From NCBI GenBank assembly GCA_032622095.1, contig CP136061.1, positions 3,224,001 through 3,288,000 of the forward strand: a DNA stretch of 64,000 bases. The letters run 5' to 3'. Shown here one piece after another: positions 46,550 through 59,120 of the stretch (position 1 is its first letter; the number at the start of each line of letters is the position of its first letter). A program made the translations under genes and the position numbers. The notes under the pieces are model-generated. The model had not been told where the DNA came from. It saw only the letters and a list, made by a program, of their open reading frames with translations, and did not search any database. Source of the stretch: Siphonodentalium dalli (lineage: Eukaryota > Mollusca > Scaphopoda > Gadilida > Siphonodentaliidae).

Positions 46550-49515
46550 TAGGTGCTGCATTAACCCTTTCACGATGGGAGATGCGCTAGTGCAGCATTA
46601 ATGTTTTTATTACGGAAGCTGTGCTGGTGCAGCATTAACCATTTCTCGACGGGAGCTGCGTTGGTGCAGCATTAACCCTTTCATGAAAGGAACTGTACTG
46701 GTGCAACATTAATTATTTTATGATGGGAGCTGTGCTGGTGCAGCATTAACATTTTTGATGTTGAGAACTGCGTTGGTGCAGCATTCACCCATTCATGATG
46801 GGGGCTGCGCTGGTGCAGCAATAACCCTTTCATGACGGAGCTGCGCTGGTGCATCATTAATTATTTCAGGACGGCAGCTGCGTTCGTGCAACATTAACCC
46901 ATTCATGATTGGAGCTGCGCTGGTGCAGAATTTACCCTTTCTTGACGGGAGGTGCGCTGGTGCAGCATTAATTATTTTATGATGGGAGCTGCGTTGGTGC
47001 AGCATTAACACTTTCATGACGGGAGCTGCGTTATTGCAGCATTAACCCTTTCATGAAAGGAACTATGCTGATGCAACATTACTTTTGTTATGATGGGAGC
47101 TGCGTTGGTGCAGCATTAACACTTTCATGACGGGAGCTGCGCTGGTGCACCAATAACCCTTTCATGGCGGGAGCTGCGTTGGTGTAGCATTAACCCTTTC
47201 ATGACGGGAGCTGCGTTGGTGCATCATTAATTATTTTATAATGGGAGCTGCGTTGGTGTAGCATTAATTATTTTATGATAGGAGCTGCGTTGGTGCAGCA
47301 TTAACTCTTTCATGACGGGAGCTGCGCTGGTGCAGCATTAACTTTTTCATGACGGGAGCTGCGTTGGTGCAACATTAATTACTTGATGTTGGGAGCAGCG
47401 TTGGTGCAACATTAACCCTGTCATGACGGGAACTGCGCTGGTGCAGCATTAATCCTTTCATGGCGGGAGCTGCGTTGGTGCAACATTAACCATTTCATGA
47501 TGGGAGTTGCGGTGGTGAATCATTAACCCTTTCGTAACCGGAGCTGCGTTGGTTCAGCATTAACCCTTTCATGACGGGAGCTGCGCTGGTGCAACATTAA
47601 CACTTTAATAACGGGAGCTGTGCTGGTGCAGCATTAACCCTTTCATGAAAGGAACTGTGCTGGTGCCGCATTAATTATTTTATGATGGGAGCTGTGCTGG
47701 TGCAGCATTTATTCTTTTATGGTGGGAGTTGCGTTGGTGCAGCATTAATTATTTTATAACGGGAGCTGTGTTGGTGCAGCATTAACCCTTTCATGACGGG
47801 AGCTGCGCTGGTTCAGCATTAATTATTTGACGACGGGAGCTTCTTTGGCGCAGCATTAATTATTTTATGATGGGATATGTGCTGGTGCAGCATTAACCCT
47901 TTAATGACGTGTAGCTGTGTTGGTTCAGCACTAACCGTTCCATGGTGGGATCTGCGTTAGTGCAGCATTAACTCTTCATGACGGGAGCTATGCTGGTGCA
48001 GCATTAATTATTTCATGGCGGGAGCTGCGTTGGGGCAGCATTAACCTTTTTATGACGGGAATTGCGTTTGTTAAGCGTTAACCCTTTCATGAAAAGAACT
48101 GTGCTGGTGCAGCATTAATTGTTTTTTATGATGGGAGGTATTCTGGTGCAGCATTTATTCTTTTATGATGGGAGTTGCGTGGGTGCAGCATTAACTCTTT
48201 CATGACGGGAGCTGTGCTGGTGCAGCATTAACCTTTCATGACGGGAGCTGCGCTGGTGCAGCATTAACCATTTCATGACTGGAGCTGCGTTGGTGCAGCA
48301 TTAACCCTTTCATGACGGGAGCTGCGTTGGTGCATCATTAATTATTTTATGATGGGAGCTGCGTTGGTGCAGCATTAATTATTTTATGATGGGAGCTGCG
48401 CTGGTGCAGCATTAACTCTTTCACGACGGGAGCTGCGCTGGTGCAGCTTTAACTTTTTCGTGACGGGAGCTGCGTTGGTGCAACATTAATTACTTGATGT
48501 TGGGAGCAGCGTTGGTGCAACATTAACCCTGTTATGACGGGAACTGCGCTGGTGCAGCATTAATCATTTCATGACGGGAGCTGCGTTGGTGCAGCATTAA
48601 CCATTTCATGATGGGAGTTGCGGTGGTGAATAATTAACCCTTTCATGACGGGAGCTGCGCTGGTGCAACATTAACTCTTTAATAACGGGAGCTGTGCTGG
48701 TGCAGCATTAACCCTTTCATGAAAGGAACTGTGCTGGTGCGCATTGATTATTGTATGCTGGGAGCTGTGCTGGTGCAGCATTTATTCTTTTATGGTGGGA
48801 GTTTCGTTGGTGCAGCATTAATTATTTTATAACGGGAGCTGTGCTGGTGCAGTATTAACCCTTTCATGACGGGAGCTGCGATGGTGCAGCATTAATTATT
48901 TGACGACGGGAGCTTCTTTGGTGCAGCATTAATTATTTTATGATGGGATATGTGCTGGTGCAGCATTAACCATTTCATGACGTGTAGCTGTGTTGGTTCA
49001 GCACTAACCGTTCCATGGTGGGATCTGCGTTAGTGCAGCATTAACTCTTTCATGACGGGAGCTGTGCTGGTGCAGCATTAATTATTTCGTGACGGGAACT
49101 ACGTTCGTGCAGCATTAGCCCTTTCATGATTGGAGCTGTGCTCGTGCAGCATTAACCCTTTCGTGACTGGAGCTACGCTGGTGCAGCATTAACCATTTTC
49201 TGACGGGAGCTGTGCTGGTGCATCATTAACCCTTTTATGACGGGAGCTGCATTGGTGCAATATTAACCATTTCATGACGGGAGCTGTGCTGGTGCAACAT
49301 TAACCCTTTCATGACGGGAGCTGTGCTGGTGCAGCAATAACCCTTTCATGACGGGATCTATGCTGGTGCGGCATTAACCCTTTCATGACGGGAGCTGTGC
49401 TAGTGCAGCATTACCCCTTTTATGACGGGAGCTGCATTGGTGCAGCATTAACAATTTCATGACGGCAGCTGTACTGGTGCAACATTAATTATTTTATGAC
49501 GGGAACTGCGTTGGT
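46550..49515 (+). repeat. 37-bp minisatellite, field 3
   Basis: About 80 units. The first ~500 bp copy the array start; from about 47120 it resembles 38.75 kb onward and then, to the end, 41.7-42.5 kb. It is therefore a shortened version of field 1 with the same two ends. Confidence 0.96.
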
Positions 49516-50605
49516 GATGAAAAGCAAATTCGGGATACAGCAAGTGTGGTTGCTCCACTACGTGTCACGTATGATTCATATTAGAAGATGTACATTGGAG
49601 TGGCTATGCCGTTGCAATAATCTGGGGCTCTCTATTCGAAGTTTCATCTATATGATTAGTCATATTAGCAATATAGTGGTACGTATGTTATCATGACGTA
49701 TTTAGAGATAGTAACATCCTAGAAAACAACATGTATTTTAATTCAATATTCAATAACAGACATATTCACCATCAGCTAAGTGAACTAACATATTTTAACT
49801 ATTATATGCGCGGACATCGATACCGTCGGGATTTTTACTGACAAACATCGCGCGCGATAAAATACATTTGATATTGAAAGAATCCATAGGACTCCTGTGT
49901 TATCAAGCTCGTACGATAACCCAAATACACACACTTCAATGTACAGTATATGTGACATGTTTAAATAGTTCCACATATCAATGTCACTTTAATAATGGGA
50001 CTTGTCAGCCACCAAAACAATTAAAGATGCAGTTTCCGAATTCCCGCTCCCACATTACTATTTCTTCGGCTTCTGGGGTAAAACATATATTATTCGAGTC
50101 GAGGAACCCACCCATCAAAGCTCCGAGTGATCAGATATCGATTTTGAAGTCTGTTATTTCTCGAGATGTTCAATTATTTGTCAAAAGGACGGCCTCGGTC
50201 AAAATTGCGGACGAAGATAGATACCTCTACAACAAATGTGGCAATACGGCCACATTTCGTGAATAATCAAGTCACTGTGGGGAAACTACTCCTGGCGATG
50301 CGGTTCTCTACGTGCGTGATCATTTTTGAGCGACGTAAAACGTAAAAAACAACAATAATAGAACAGTTTTTCATGGGCTTCATAGCGCTATCGTGAAATT
50401 ATAGTGACTGACCATCACTTTTTGTGAAAAAAAATAGTTAAAAACTAATCGCGAAATGCACGGAAATTGGGGTTTCTATTTACCGATTCCGATTCTCTGC
50501 TGCGGACACCGATTCTCAACCGAGCGCTCGGTTCTCTGCGAATAGATCGATTCTCTGCCTTAGATAAAGTAGTACATGCCATCCGCTTGATTTCTACCAA
50601 TATGG
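49516..50605 (+). repeat. flank B, copy 2, running into the compound unit
   Basis: Matches 42529-43400 and continues as compound-unit sequence (GAGCGCTCGGTTCTCTGCG, ACATGCCATCCGCTTGATTT) to the short CT tract that starts unit U5. The frame at 49868-50266 spans it, starting LKESIGLLCYQ, with no recognised family. Confidence 0.85.
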
Positions 50606-53600
50606 CTCTCTCTCTCTGTGTAGCGTCCTATAATGGTCCCTAACGTTAATGACCACATTTTTATGTCATCGCTAGATAGAACCGAATGTCCATATTTTAC
50701 GGACATCGATAAACAAATGAAAGGCAATGTTATTTTAAGTCAAACATCCGGTTGCTAACTCTCGCATGAAACATTGCCACTCCTCCAGTCGGTCATCCAC
50801 AGTGAGAAAATCTACTATATATATCTGGCAACAACTGTGACAATTCGTCTATACCACGAGTAGGGTCAGATTATGTCATGTTAATGTCCGATTCTTCTTG
50901 AAACAGCTCTTTGTGTGAACTCACATCTCGCGTCACTTTCTTCAGAGGTCTTTCGGGTATGTCGGTGTCGGTTTCATCCGGAAAAGTAAACAAGCAACCA
51001 CCCTCGTTTAAGTGGAGTGTTGCCAGATCACAGGGTGGTGTTTTTGGAATAATCCCGAAATGCTTCGTCATGTACTGTGTGTTGCGAATATCATCACTCG
51101 ATACGCCGCACAGCAAGACGATCTCGAAGTCATTGGTGTGTAATGAGTGTATGCTGCAGCGTCTCGTTTCCATGTCCAATCATTGCTTGACAATACTAGC
51201 ATCGCCATTTCTGAAGAATAGATATTCAGCAATGGAAATTCAACAATCAAGACTGGCGAAACGTTTAAAGGTGTATTGTCTCTTTACAGAAACACTTCCA
51301 ACAACAACAAGACCAACAATAACATCATCAACAACAACAACAACAACAACAACAATAACAGGTCAGTGACCACGTGTCCCCCGAAAGGTGGATTTTTAGT
51401 AACTTATAGTAATGGTTGGTTTTTGTAATACTGTCGAAATTCACTGTGACCACCTTCAAACTTGGCATGTCCTTCATGTTGAATTTAAAATCAACCAGGT
51501 AACTAAAAGTCAAGTTATCACTCAGAAACCAAAATAATCGGCAAATTTTAAATCGACACGGTCCATAACTCCGACAAAATTGTGCGGACCGAATCCATAT
51601 TCGAAATGTACCTGTATTTGGAGCTCATAAACTCACATTTCAAATTTGGTTCAGATCCGACCACACAATCTAAAATTATCACCCGGAAACCTCAAAACGA
51701 AAAAATTCTAAATCGAAAAAACGGGCCATTACTCCGGACCTAACTTGACCTCTATTTCGAGCTCATAAGCTCGCATACCAAATTTGGTTTCGACCCGTTA
51801 GCCCAAATATGAAGTTTTCATCCGGAATCTTTCCACACGGTAGGACGCACGGGCGTCCCGACGACTCGATGGACGGACGGACGGACACCGGCTATTTTAA
51901 TAGTCTCCCCCAAAATTCGAGGGACAGAAAGAATAAAAACTCGTTCGTAGACGTATTTCCTTCACTGCGCCTAAACATAAACAGGAGAAACGCACACTAT
52001 TACATATAATTCACTTAAAAGTATCATAAAATAAAATTACTTTCAGAACTCTTATAGAGTTCCAATAATAGTCACAATTCCTGCCGCAGTTTATACTAAC
52101 AAATTTAAAAACAACCATTACCCAGTGACATATGCTACATTTATTATTCTGCTGGCTGAAACGTCTTTTGTTATACCTATCAAACAATACAGAAACTTTA
52201 GGAACTGGATCTGTCAAATGTACGTGTACGCGAAGAGAAATCATGTCCTCGAGAGACAATATGATAAGTGCTTAGTAATTGTTTGCATGTCGTAACTTTG
52301 TGAGAAAGATTTGTTATAATTGTGAGCCGATAACTGTATTTAGGTAATGTGGACACAATACAAATATCTTGTTTAACCCAATAATTGTCTCAAAATGATT
52401 ATGGGGTTAGATGTGGACATGTAAAAACTACTCCGCACATTTGTAGAAACCCGGAGCCACCACGAGTAAGTTGTAAAGAATCGGAGCCCTCAACAGAGAA
52501 CCGGAACCTTCACCATATTTTCATTATGCTTCTTTTTTTTTTAAATGCGAGTTATAGTTTAGCATCCCCAGTGTATATCAGGGGTCTCATATTTTAAAAG
52601 TTGTTATGAGTATTAGTTTGTTAAAATGTTATGGACATGAAGAATTGTTCTCACCAACTGACAAATACCGTGTAATTTCACAATAACATTTTAAATTCTG
52701 ACCATAAACTGACACGATTTTGGGACATATATTACTAACCTTCACTTGTTAGTCCATTGCTCCTTCCAACCAATAGTGTACTGCTGGTACATTGTCGTAA
52801 TAACTTGACAATAACATGGCGAATGATGACAATGTCTCATATCCACACATTTCAATGAAAATTGATGAACACGTGATGAATTTGTCCGGGTAATTGTATT
52901 GTATTGTATTACATATCAGTATGTGATAACTACATTTAACTGGATTGATAACAACACAAATACCGTCGTTTGGTGTATGGGGTCTTATAGAAGATGTACC
53001 TTGGAGTGGCTATGCCGTTGCAATAATCTGGGGCTCTCTATTCCAAGTTTCATCTATATGAATAGTCATATTAGTAATATAGTGGTACGTATGTTATCAT
53101 GACGTATTTAGAGCGAGTAACATCCTAGAAAACACCATGTATTTAATTAATTTTTTTTAAATATAACGGACATATACAACATCAGCTGAGTGAATTAACA
53201 TATTTTAACTATTATATGTGCGGACATCGATACCGTCGGGATTTTTACTGACAAACACCGCGATCGATAAAATACATTTGATATTGAAAGAATCCATAGG
53301 CCTCCTGTGTTATCAAGCTCGTACGATAACCCAAATACACACACTTAAATGTACAGTATATGTGACATGTTTAAATAGTTCCACATATCAATGTCACTTT
53401 AATAATGGGACTTGTCAACCACTAAAACAATTACAGATGCATTTTCCGAATTCACGCTCCCACATTACTATTTCTTCGGCTTCTGGGGTAAAATATATTT
53501 TATTCGAGTCGAGGAACCCACCCATCAAAGCTCCGAGTGATCAGATATCGATTGTGAAGTCTGTTATTTCTCGAGATGTTCATTTATTTGTTAAAAAGAC

Positions 53601-54185
53601 GACCTCTGTCAAAATTGCGGACGAAGATGGATAACTCTACAAACAAGTGGCAATATGGCCACATTTCGTGAATAATCAAGTCACTGTGGGGGAACTTCTC
53701 CTGGTGATGCGGTTCTCTACCGAGTTGCGTGAGCATTTTTGAGCGACGATTCCTATTCTCGATCGAGCAATCGCGGCGTAAAACGTAAAAAACAACAACA
53801 TTAGAACAGTTTTTCATGGGTTTCATAGCGCTATCGTGAAATTATCATTGTTTTTTTAAATAAAAAGTTAAAAACTAATCCCGAAATGCACGGAAATTGA
53901 GTTTCTATTTTCCGATTCCGATTATCTGCTGAGGACTCCGATTTTCAACCGAGCGCTCGGTTCTCTGCGAATAGCTCGATTCTCTGCCTTAGATAAAGTA
54001 GTACATGCCATCCGCTTGATTTCTACGTACCAATATGGCTACATAATTAGTCACAAACATGACACATGATGAGCGGCGGCCATATGCATTGACATGGGAA
54101 TTCAGATCGATTGGCGCGTCCCATATAATACAGTTGGTTCAAAGAACACTTAATTGCAATTACAAAATTTGCACCAAGTGTGTCT
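50606..54185 (+). repeat. compound repeat unit U5 (complete, ~3.58 kb)
   Basis: Best reference copy, running from one short CT tract to the next. Modules in order: GGTCCCTAACGTTAATGACC; Thr exon; GTCAGTGACCACGTG; a block of CCATAACTCCGG and GAGCTCATAA ending in GGACGGACGGAC and CACCGGCTATTTTAATAG; GACATATGCTACATTTATT; ACATATCAGTATGTG; GGGGCTCTCTATTCC; TACCGTCGGGATTTTTACTG; GCGGACGAAGATGG; and ATGCCATCCGCTTGATTT. Confidence 0.87.
51290..51361 (+). CDS. candidate Thr-rich linker exon 3
   Basis: A 72-bp candidate exon in the most complete unit. Its acceptor is the variant TTGTCTCTTTACAG and its donor is GTCAGT; phase 1-1. It encodes ETLPTTTRPTITSS followed by a run of Thr and ITG. The purine change in the acceptor (TTACAG against TTGCAG) keeps the required AG. 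Confidence 0.52.
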
Positions 54186-54771
54186 CTCTCTCTCTGTATA
54201 GCGTCCTATAATGGTCCCTAATGTTAATGACCACATTTTTATGTCATCGCTAGATAGAACCGAATATCCATATTTTACAGACATCGATAAACAATTCAAA
54301 GGCAATGTTATTTAAAGTCAAACATCCGGTTGCTAACTCTGGCATGAAATATTGCCACTCCTCCAGTCGGTCATCCACAATGAGAAAATCTACTATATAT
54401 ATATATCTGGCAACAACTGTGACAATTCGTCTATACCACGAGAAGGGTCAGATTATGTCATGTTAATATCCTATTCTTCTTGAAACAGCTTTTTGTGTGA
54501 ACTCACATCTCGCGTCACTTTCTTCAGAGGTCTTTCGGGTATGCCGGTGTCGGTTTCGTCCGGAAAAGTCAAAACGCAATCACCTTCGTTTAAGTGGAGT
54601 TTTGCCAGATCACAGGGTGGTGATTTTGGAATAATCCCGAAATGCTCGTTCCCATGTCCAATCATTGCTTGACAATACTAGCATCGCCATTTCTGAAGAA
54701 TAAATATTCAGCAATGGAAATTCAACAATCAAGACTGGCGAAACGCTTAAAGATGTCTTGTCTCTTTGCAG

Positions 54772-54840
54772 AAACACTTCCAACAACAACAAGACGAACA
54801 ACAACATCAACAACAACAACAACAGCAACAACAATAACAG
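54772..54840 (+). CDS. candidate Thr-rich linker exon 4
   Basis: A 69-bp candidate exon, acceptor CTTGTCTCTTTGCAG, donor GTCAGT, phase 1-1. It encodes ETLPTTTRRTTTSTTTTTAT and ends ITG. One codon is lost relative to 72 bp. The upstream intron of this copy has a deletion after CCCGAAATGCTCG, so the exon and its splice sites survived while flanking sequence eroded. Confidence 0.52.
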
Positions 54841-57193
54841 GTCAGTGACCACGTGTCCCCCGAAAGGTGGATTTTTAGTAGCTTAGTGTAATGGTTGATT
54901 TTTTTAATTCTGTCGAAATTCACCGTGACCACCTTCAAACTTGGCATGTTCTTAATGTTTAATTTAAAATCAACCAGGTAACTAAAAGTCAAGTTATCAC
55001 CCGAAAACCAAAATAATCGGCAAATTTTAAGACGACAAGGTCCATAACCCCGGAAAAATTGGGCGGATCGAACCCATATTCTAAAGTTACCTGTATTTGG
55101 AGCTCATAAACTCACATTTCAAATTTGGTTCCGATCCGATCACACAATCTAAAAGTATCACCCGGAAACCTCAAAACGACAAAATTCTAAATCGAAAAAA
55201 CGGGCCATTACTCCGGACCTAACGTGACCTCTATCTCGAGCTCATAAGCTCGCATACAAAATTTGGTTTCGATCCATTTTTTGGTTTCGATCTGTTAGCC
55301 CAAAAATGAAGTTTTCATCCGGAATCTTTCCGCACGGACGGACGCACGGGCGTCCCGACGACTCGATGGACGTACACCGGCTATTTTAATAGTCTCCCCC
55401 AAAAATCGAGGGACAGAAAGAATAAAAACTCGTTCGTAGACGTATTTCCTTCACTGCGCCTCAACATAAACATGAGAAACGCACACTATTACATATAATT
55501 CACTTAACAGTATCTTAAAATAAAATAACTTTCAGAACTGTTATAGAGTTCCAATAATAGTCACAATTCCTGCCCCAGTTTATACTAAAAAAAAAAAAAA
55601 AAACCCATTGCCCAGTGACATACAGTGTATGCTCAATTTATTATTCCGCTGGCTGAAACGTCTTTTGTTATACCTATCAAACAGTACAGAAACTTTAGGA
55701 ACTGGATCTGTCAAATGTACGTGTACGCGAAGAGACATAACGTCCTCGAGAAACAATATGATAAGTGCTTAGTAATTGCTAGCATGTCGTAACTTTGTGA
55801 GAAAGAGATGTTATAATTGTGAGCAGATAAGTGTATTTAGGTAATGTGAACCCAATTCAATGTCTTGTTTTAGCCCAATAATTGTTTCAAAATGATTATT
55901 GGGTTAGATGTGGACATGTAAAATCTACTCCGCACATTTGTAGAAAACCGGAGTCGCCGCGAGTAAGTTGCAAATAACCGGAGCCCTCAGCAGAGAACCG
56001 GAACCTTCACCATATTTTCATTATGGCTTCTTTAAAAAAAAAAATGCGAGTCATAGTTGATTTTTTTAGCGTCCCCAGTGTATATCAGGGGGCTCATATT
56101 TTAAAAGTTTTTATGAGTATTAATTTGTAAAAATGTTATGGAAATGAAGATTTTTTCTCAACAACTGATAAATACCGTGTAATTTCACAATAACATTTGA
56201 AATTCTGACCATGAACTGACTCGATTATGGGACATATTACTACCCTTCACTTGTGCATCCATTGCTCCTTCCATTGTTCCTTCCAAGTAATAGTGTACTG
56301 CCGGTACATTGTCGTATTAACTTGACGATAACATGTCTCCACCCATTTCAATGAAAATTGATGAACACGGGATGAATTTGTCCGGGTAATTGTATTGTAT
56401 TGTATTACATATCAGCATGTGATAATTACATTTAACTGAATTGATAACAACACAGACAATACCGTCGTTGGTGTATGGGCTCTTATATAAGATGTACCTT
56501 GGAGTGGCTATGCCGTTGCAATAATCTGGGGCTCTCTATTCCAAGTTTCATCTATATGAATAGTCATATTAGTAATATAGTGGTACGTATGTTATTATGA
56601 CGTATTTAGAGCTAGTAACATTCTAGAAAACACCATGTATTTAATTCAATTTTTTTAATATAACGGACATATACAACATCAGCTAAGTGAACTAACATAT
56701 TTTAACTATTATATGTGCGGACATCGATACCGTGGGGATTTTTACGTTGTGCACTGACAAACATAGCGCGCGATAAAATACATTTGATATTGAAAGAACA
56801 ACTGTGACAATTCGTCTATACCACGAGTAGGGTCCGATTCTTTGTTCAGAGGTCTTTCGGGTATGTCGGTGTCGGTTTCATCCGGAAAAGTCAAAACGCA
56901 ATCACCCTCGTTTAAGTGGAATGTTGCCAGATCACAGGGTGGTGTTTTTGGAATAATCCCGAAATGCTTCGTCATGTACTGTGTGTTGCGAATATCATCA
57001 CTCGATACGCCGAACAGCAAGACGATCTCGATGTCATTGGTGTGTAATGAGTGTATGCTGCAGCGTCTCGTTTCCATGTCCAATCATCGCTTGACAATAA
57101 TAGCATCGCCATTTCTGAAGAATAAATATTCAGCAATGGAAATTCAACAATCAAGACGGGCGAAACGCTTAAAGGTGTCCTGTCTCTTTGTAG

Positions 57194-57217
57194 AAACACG
57201 TTCAACAACAACAAGAC

Positions 57218-57252
<35 letters not shown>

Positions 57253-57268
57253 GCAACAGCAATAACAG
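57194..57268 (+). CDS. candidate Thr-rich linker exon 5
   Basis: A 75-bp candidate exon, the longest copy. The acceptor is the variant CTGTCTCTTTGTAG and the donor GTCAGT; phase 1-1. It encodes ETRSTTTRPTTTS and a long Thr run with AITG at the end. It lies in the partial module nested inside U6. Confidence 0.5.
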
Positions 57269-57848
57269 GTCAGTGATCACGTGTCCCCAGAAAGGTGGAT
57301 TTTTAGTAACTTAGTGTAATGGTTTGATTTTTTTAATTCTGTCGAAATTCACCGTGACCACCTTCAACATATGTTAACTATTATATGCGCGGACATCGAT
57401 ACCGTCGGGATTTTTACGCAGGGCACTGACAAACATCGCGCGCGATAAAATACATTTGGTATTGAAAGAATATATAGGCCTTCTGTGTTATCAAGCTCGA
57501 ACGACAACTCAAATACACACACTTAAATGTACAGTATATGTGACATGTTTAAACAGCTCCACATATCAATGTCACTTTAATAATGGGACTTGTCAACCAC
57601 CAAATCAATTAAAGATGCATTTTCCGAATTCACGCTCCCACATTACTATTTCTGGGGCTTCTGGGGTAAAACATATTTTATTCGAGTCGATGAACCCACA
57701 CATCAAAGCTCCGAGTGATCAGATATCGATTTTGAAGTATGTTATTTCTCGAGATGTTCAATAATTTGTCAAAAGGACGGCCTCGGTCAAAATTGCAGAC
57801 GAAGATGGATAACTCTACAAACAAGTGGCAATACGGCCAAAACAATTT

Positions 57849-57945
57849 ATCTCTCTCTCTCTCTGTCTGTCTGTCTGTATGTATGTCTGTGTGTTTGTGT
57901 GTGTGTGAGGGTGTGTGAGGGTGAGGGTGTGTGTGTGTGTGTGTA
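57849..57945 (+). repeat. CT/GT microsatellite
   Basis: (CT)n passing into CTGT, then (GT)n with GAGGGT interruptions. It occupies the same site in the unit as the pure CT tract of U2. Confidence 0.94.
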
Positions 57946-58569
57946 GCGTCCTATAAATGTCCCTAATGTTAATGACCACATTTTTATGTCATCGATAAAC
58001 AATTGAAATGCAATGTTATTTGAAGTCAAACATCCGATTGCTAGCTTCAAACATTGCCACTCCTCCAGTCGGTCATGCACAGTGAGAAAATCTACTATAT
58101 ATATATGGCAACAACTGTGACAATTCGTCTATACCACGAGTATGGTCAGATTATGTCATGTTAATGTCCGATTGTTCTGGAAACAGCTCTTTGTGTGAAC
58201 TCACATCTCGCGTCACTTTCTTCAGAGGTCTTTCGGGTATGTCGGTTTCGGTTTCATCCGGAAAAGTCAAAACGCAATCACCCTCGTTTAAATGGAGTGC
58301 TGCCATATCACAGGGTGGTGTTTTTGGAATAATCCCGAAATGCTTCGTCATTTACTGTGTGTTGCGAATATCATCACTCGATACGCCGCACAGCAAGAGG
58401 ATCTCGATATCATTGGTGTGTAATGAGTGTATGCTGCAGCGTCTCGTTTCCATGTCCAATCATCGCTCGACAATAATAGCATCGCCATTTCTGAAGAATA
58501 GATATTCAGCAATGGAAATTCAACAATCAAGACTGGCGAAACGCTTAAAGGTGTCTTGTCTCGTTGCAG

Positions 58570-58641
58570 AAACATTTCCAACAACAAGACCAACAACAAC
58601 ACCAACAACATCAAGAACAACAACAGCAACAACAATAACAG
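58570..58641 (+). CDS. candidate Thr-rich linker exon 6
   Basis: A 72-bp candidate exon, acceptor CTTGTCTCGTTGCAG, donor GTCAGT, phase 1-1. It encodes ETFPTTRPTTTPTTSRTTTA and ends ITG, with more Pro and Arg than the other copies. It is the last copy in the window; any following SRCR exon would lie beyond 64000. Confidence 0.52.
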
Positions 58642-59058
58642 GTCAGTGACCACGTGTCCCCCGAAAGGTTGATTTTTAGTAACTTATAGTAATGGTTTAT
58701 TTGTTTAATTCTGTCGAAATTCACCGTGACCACCTTCAAACTTTGCATGTTCTTCATGTTGAATTTAAAATCAACAAGGTAACTAAAAGTCAAGTTATCA
58801 CCCGATAACCAAAATAATCGGCAAATTTTTAGACTACAAGGTCCATAACTCCGGACCGAACTCATATTCGAAATTTACCTGTATTTGGACCTCATAAACT
58901 CACATTTCAAATTTAGTTCAGATCCGACCACACAATCTAAAACTATCACCCGGAAACCTCAACACGACAAAATTCTAAATCGAAAAAACGGGCCATTACT
59001 CCGGACCTAACTTGACCTCTATTGCGAGCTAACTTGACCTCTATTTCGAGCTCATAAG

Positions 59059-59120
59059 TTGGTCTAACGGATCGAAACCAAATTTGGTATGCCAAATTTG
59101 GTTTCGATCCGTTAGACCAA
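59059..59120 (+). repeat. perfect local palindrome, 29-bp arms
   Basis: TTGGTCTAACGGATCG... is the exact reverse complement of ...CGATCCGTTAGACCAA around the 4-nt centre TATG. The other units have only the right arm at this place. Confidence 0.9.

Larger units (their letters stand above)
54186..57848 (+). repeat. compound repeat unit U6 (with nested partial copy)
   Basis: Follows U5 head to tail. A second exon module is inserted at about 56799 (GATATTGAAAGA joined to ACAACTGTGACAATTCG) and leaves at about 57366 (ACCTTCAAC joined to ATATGTTAACTATT). The unit therefore carries two Thr exons. A poly-A run sits at 55588-55603. Confidence 0.83.

Noticed and set aside
32627-47017. Repeated 70-83-codon open frames in the minisatellite, both strands
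   Set aside because: The unit is 37 bp, so frames recur every 111 bp as a by-product of the repeat. No start context, splice signal or non-repetitive part supports coding.
57849-57945. Telomere-like GT/GAGGGT repeat
   Set aside because: It is a mixed CT/GT microsatellite at a site where other units have a plain CT tract; no TTAGGG runs.
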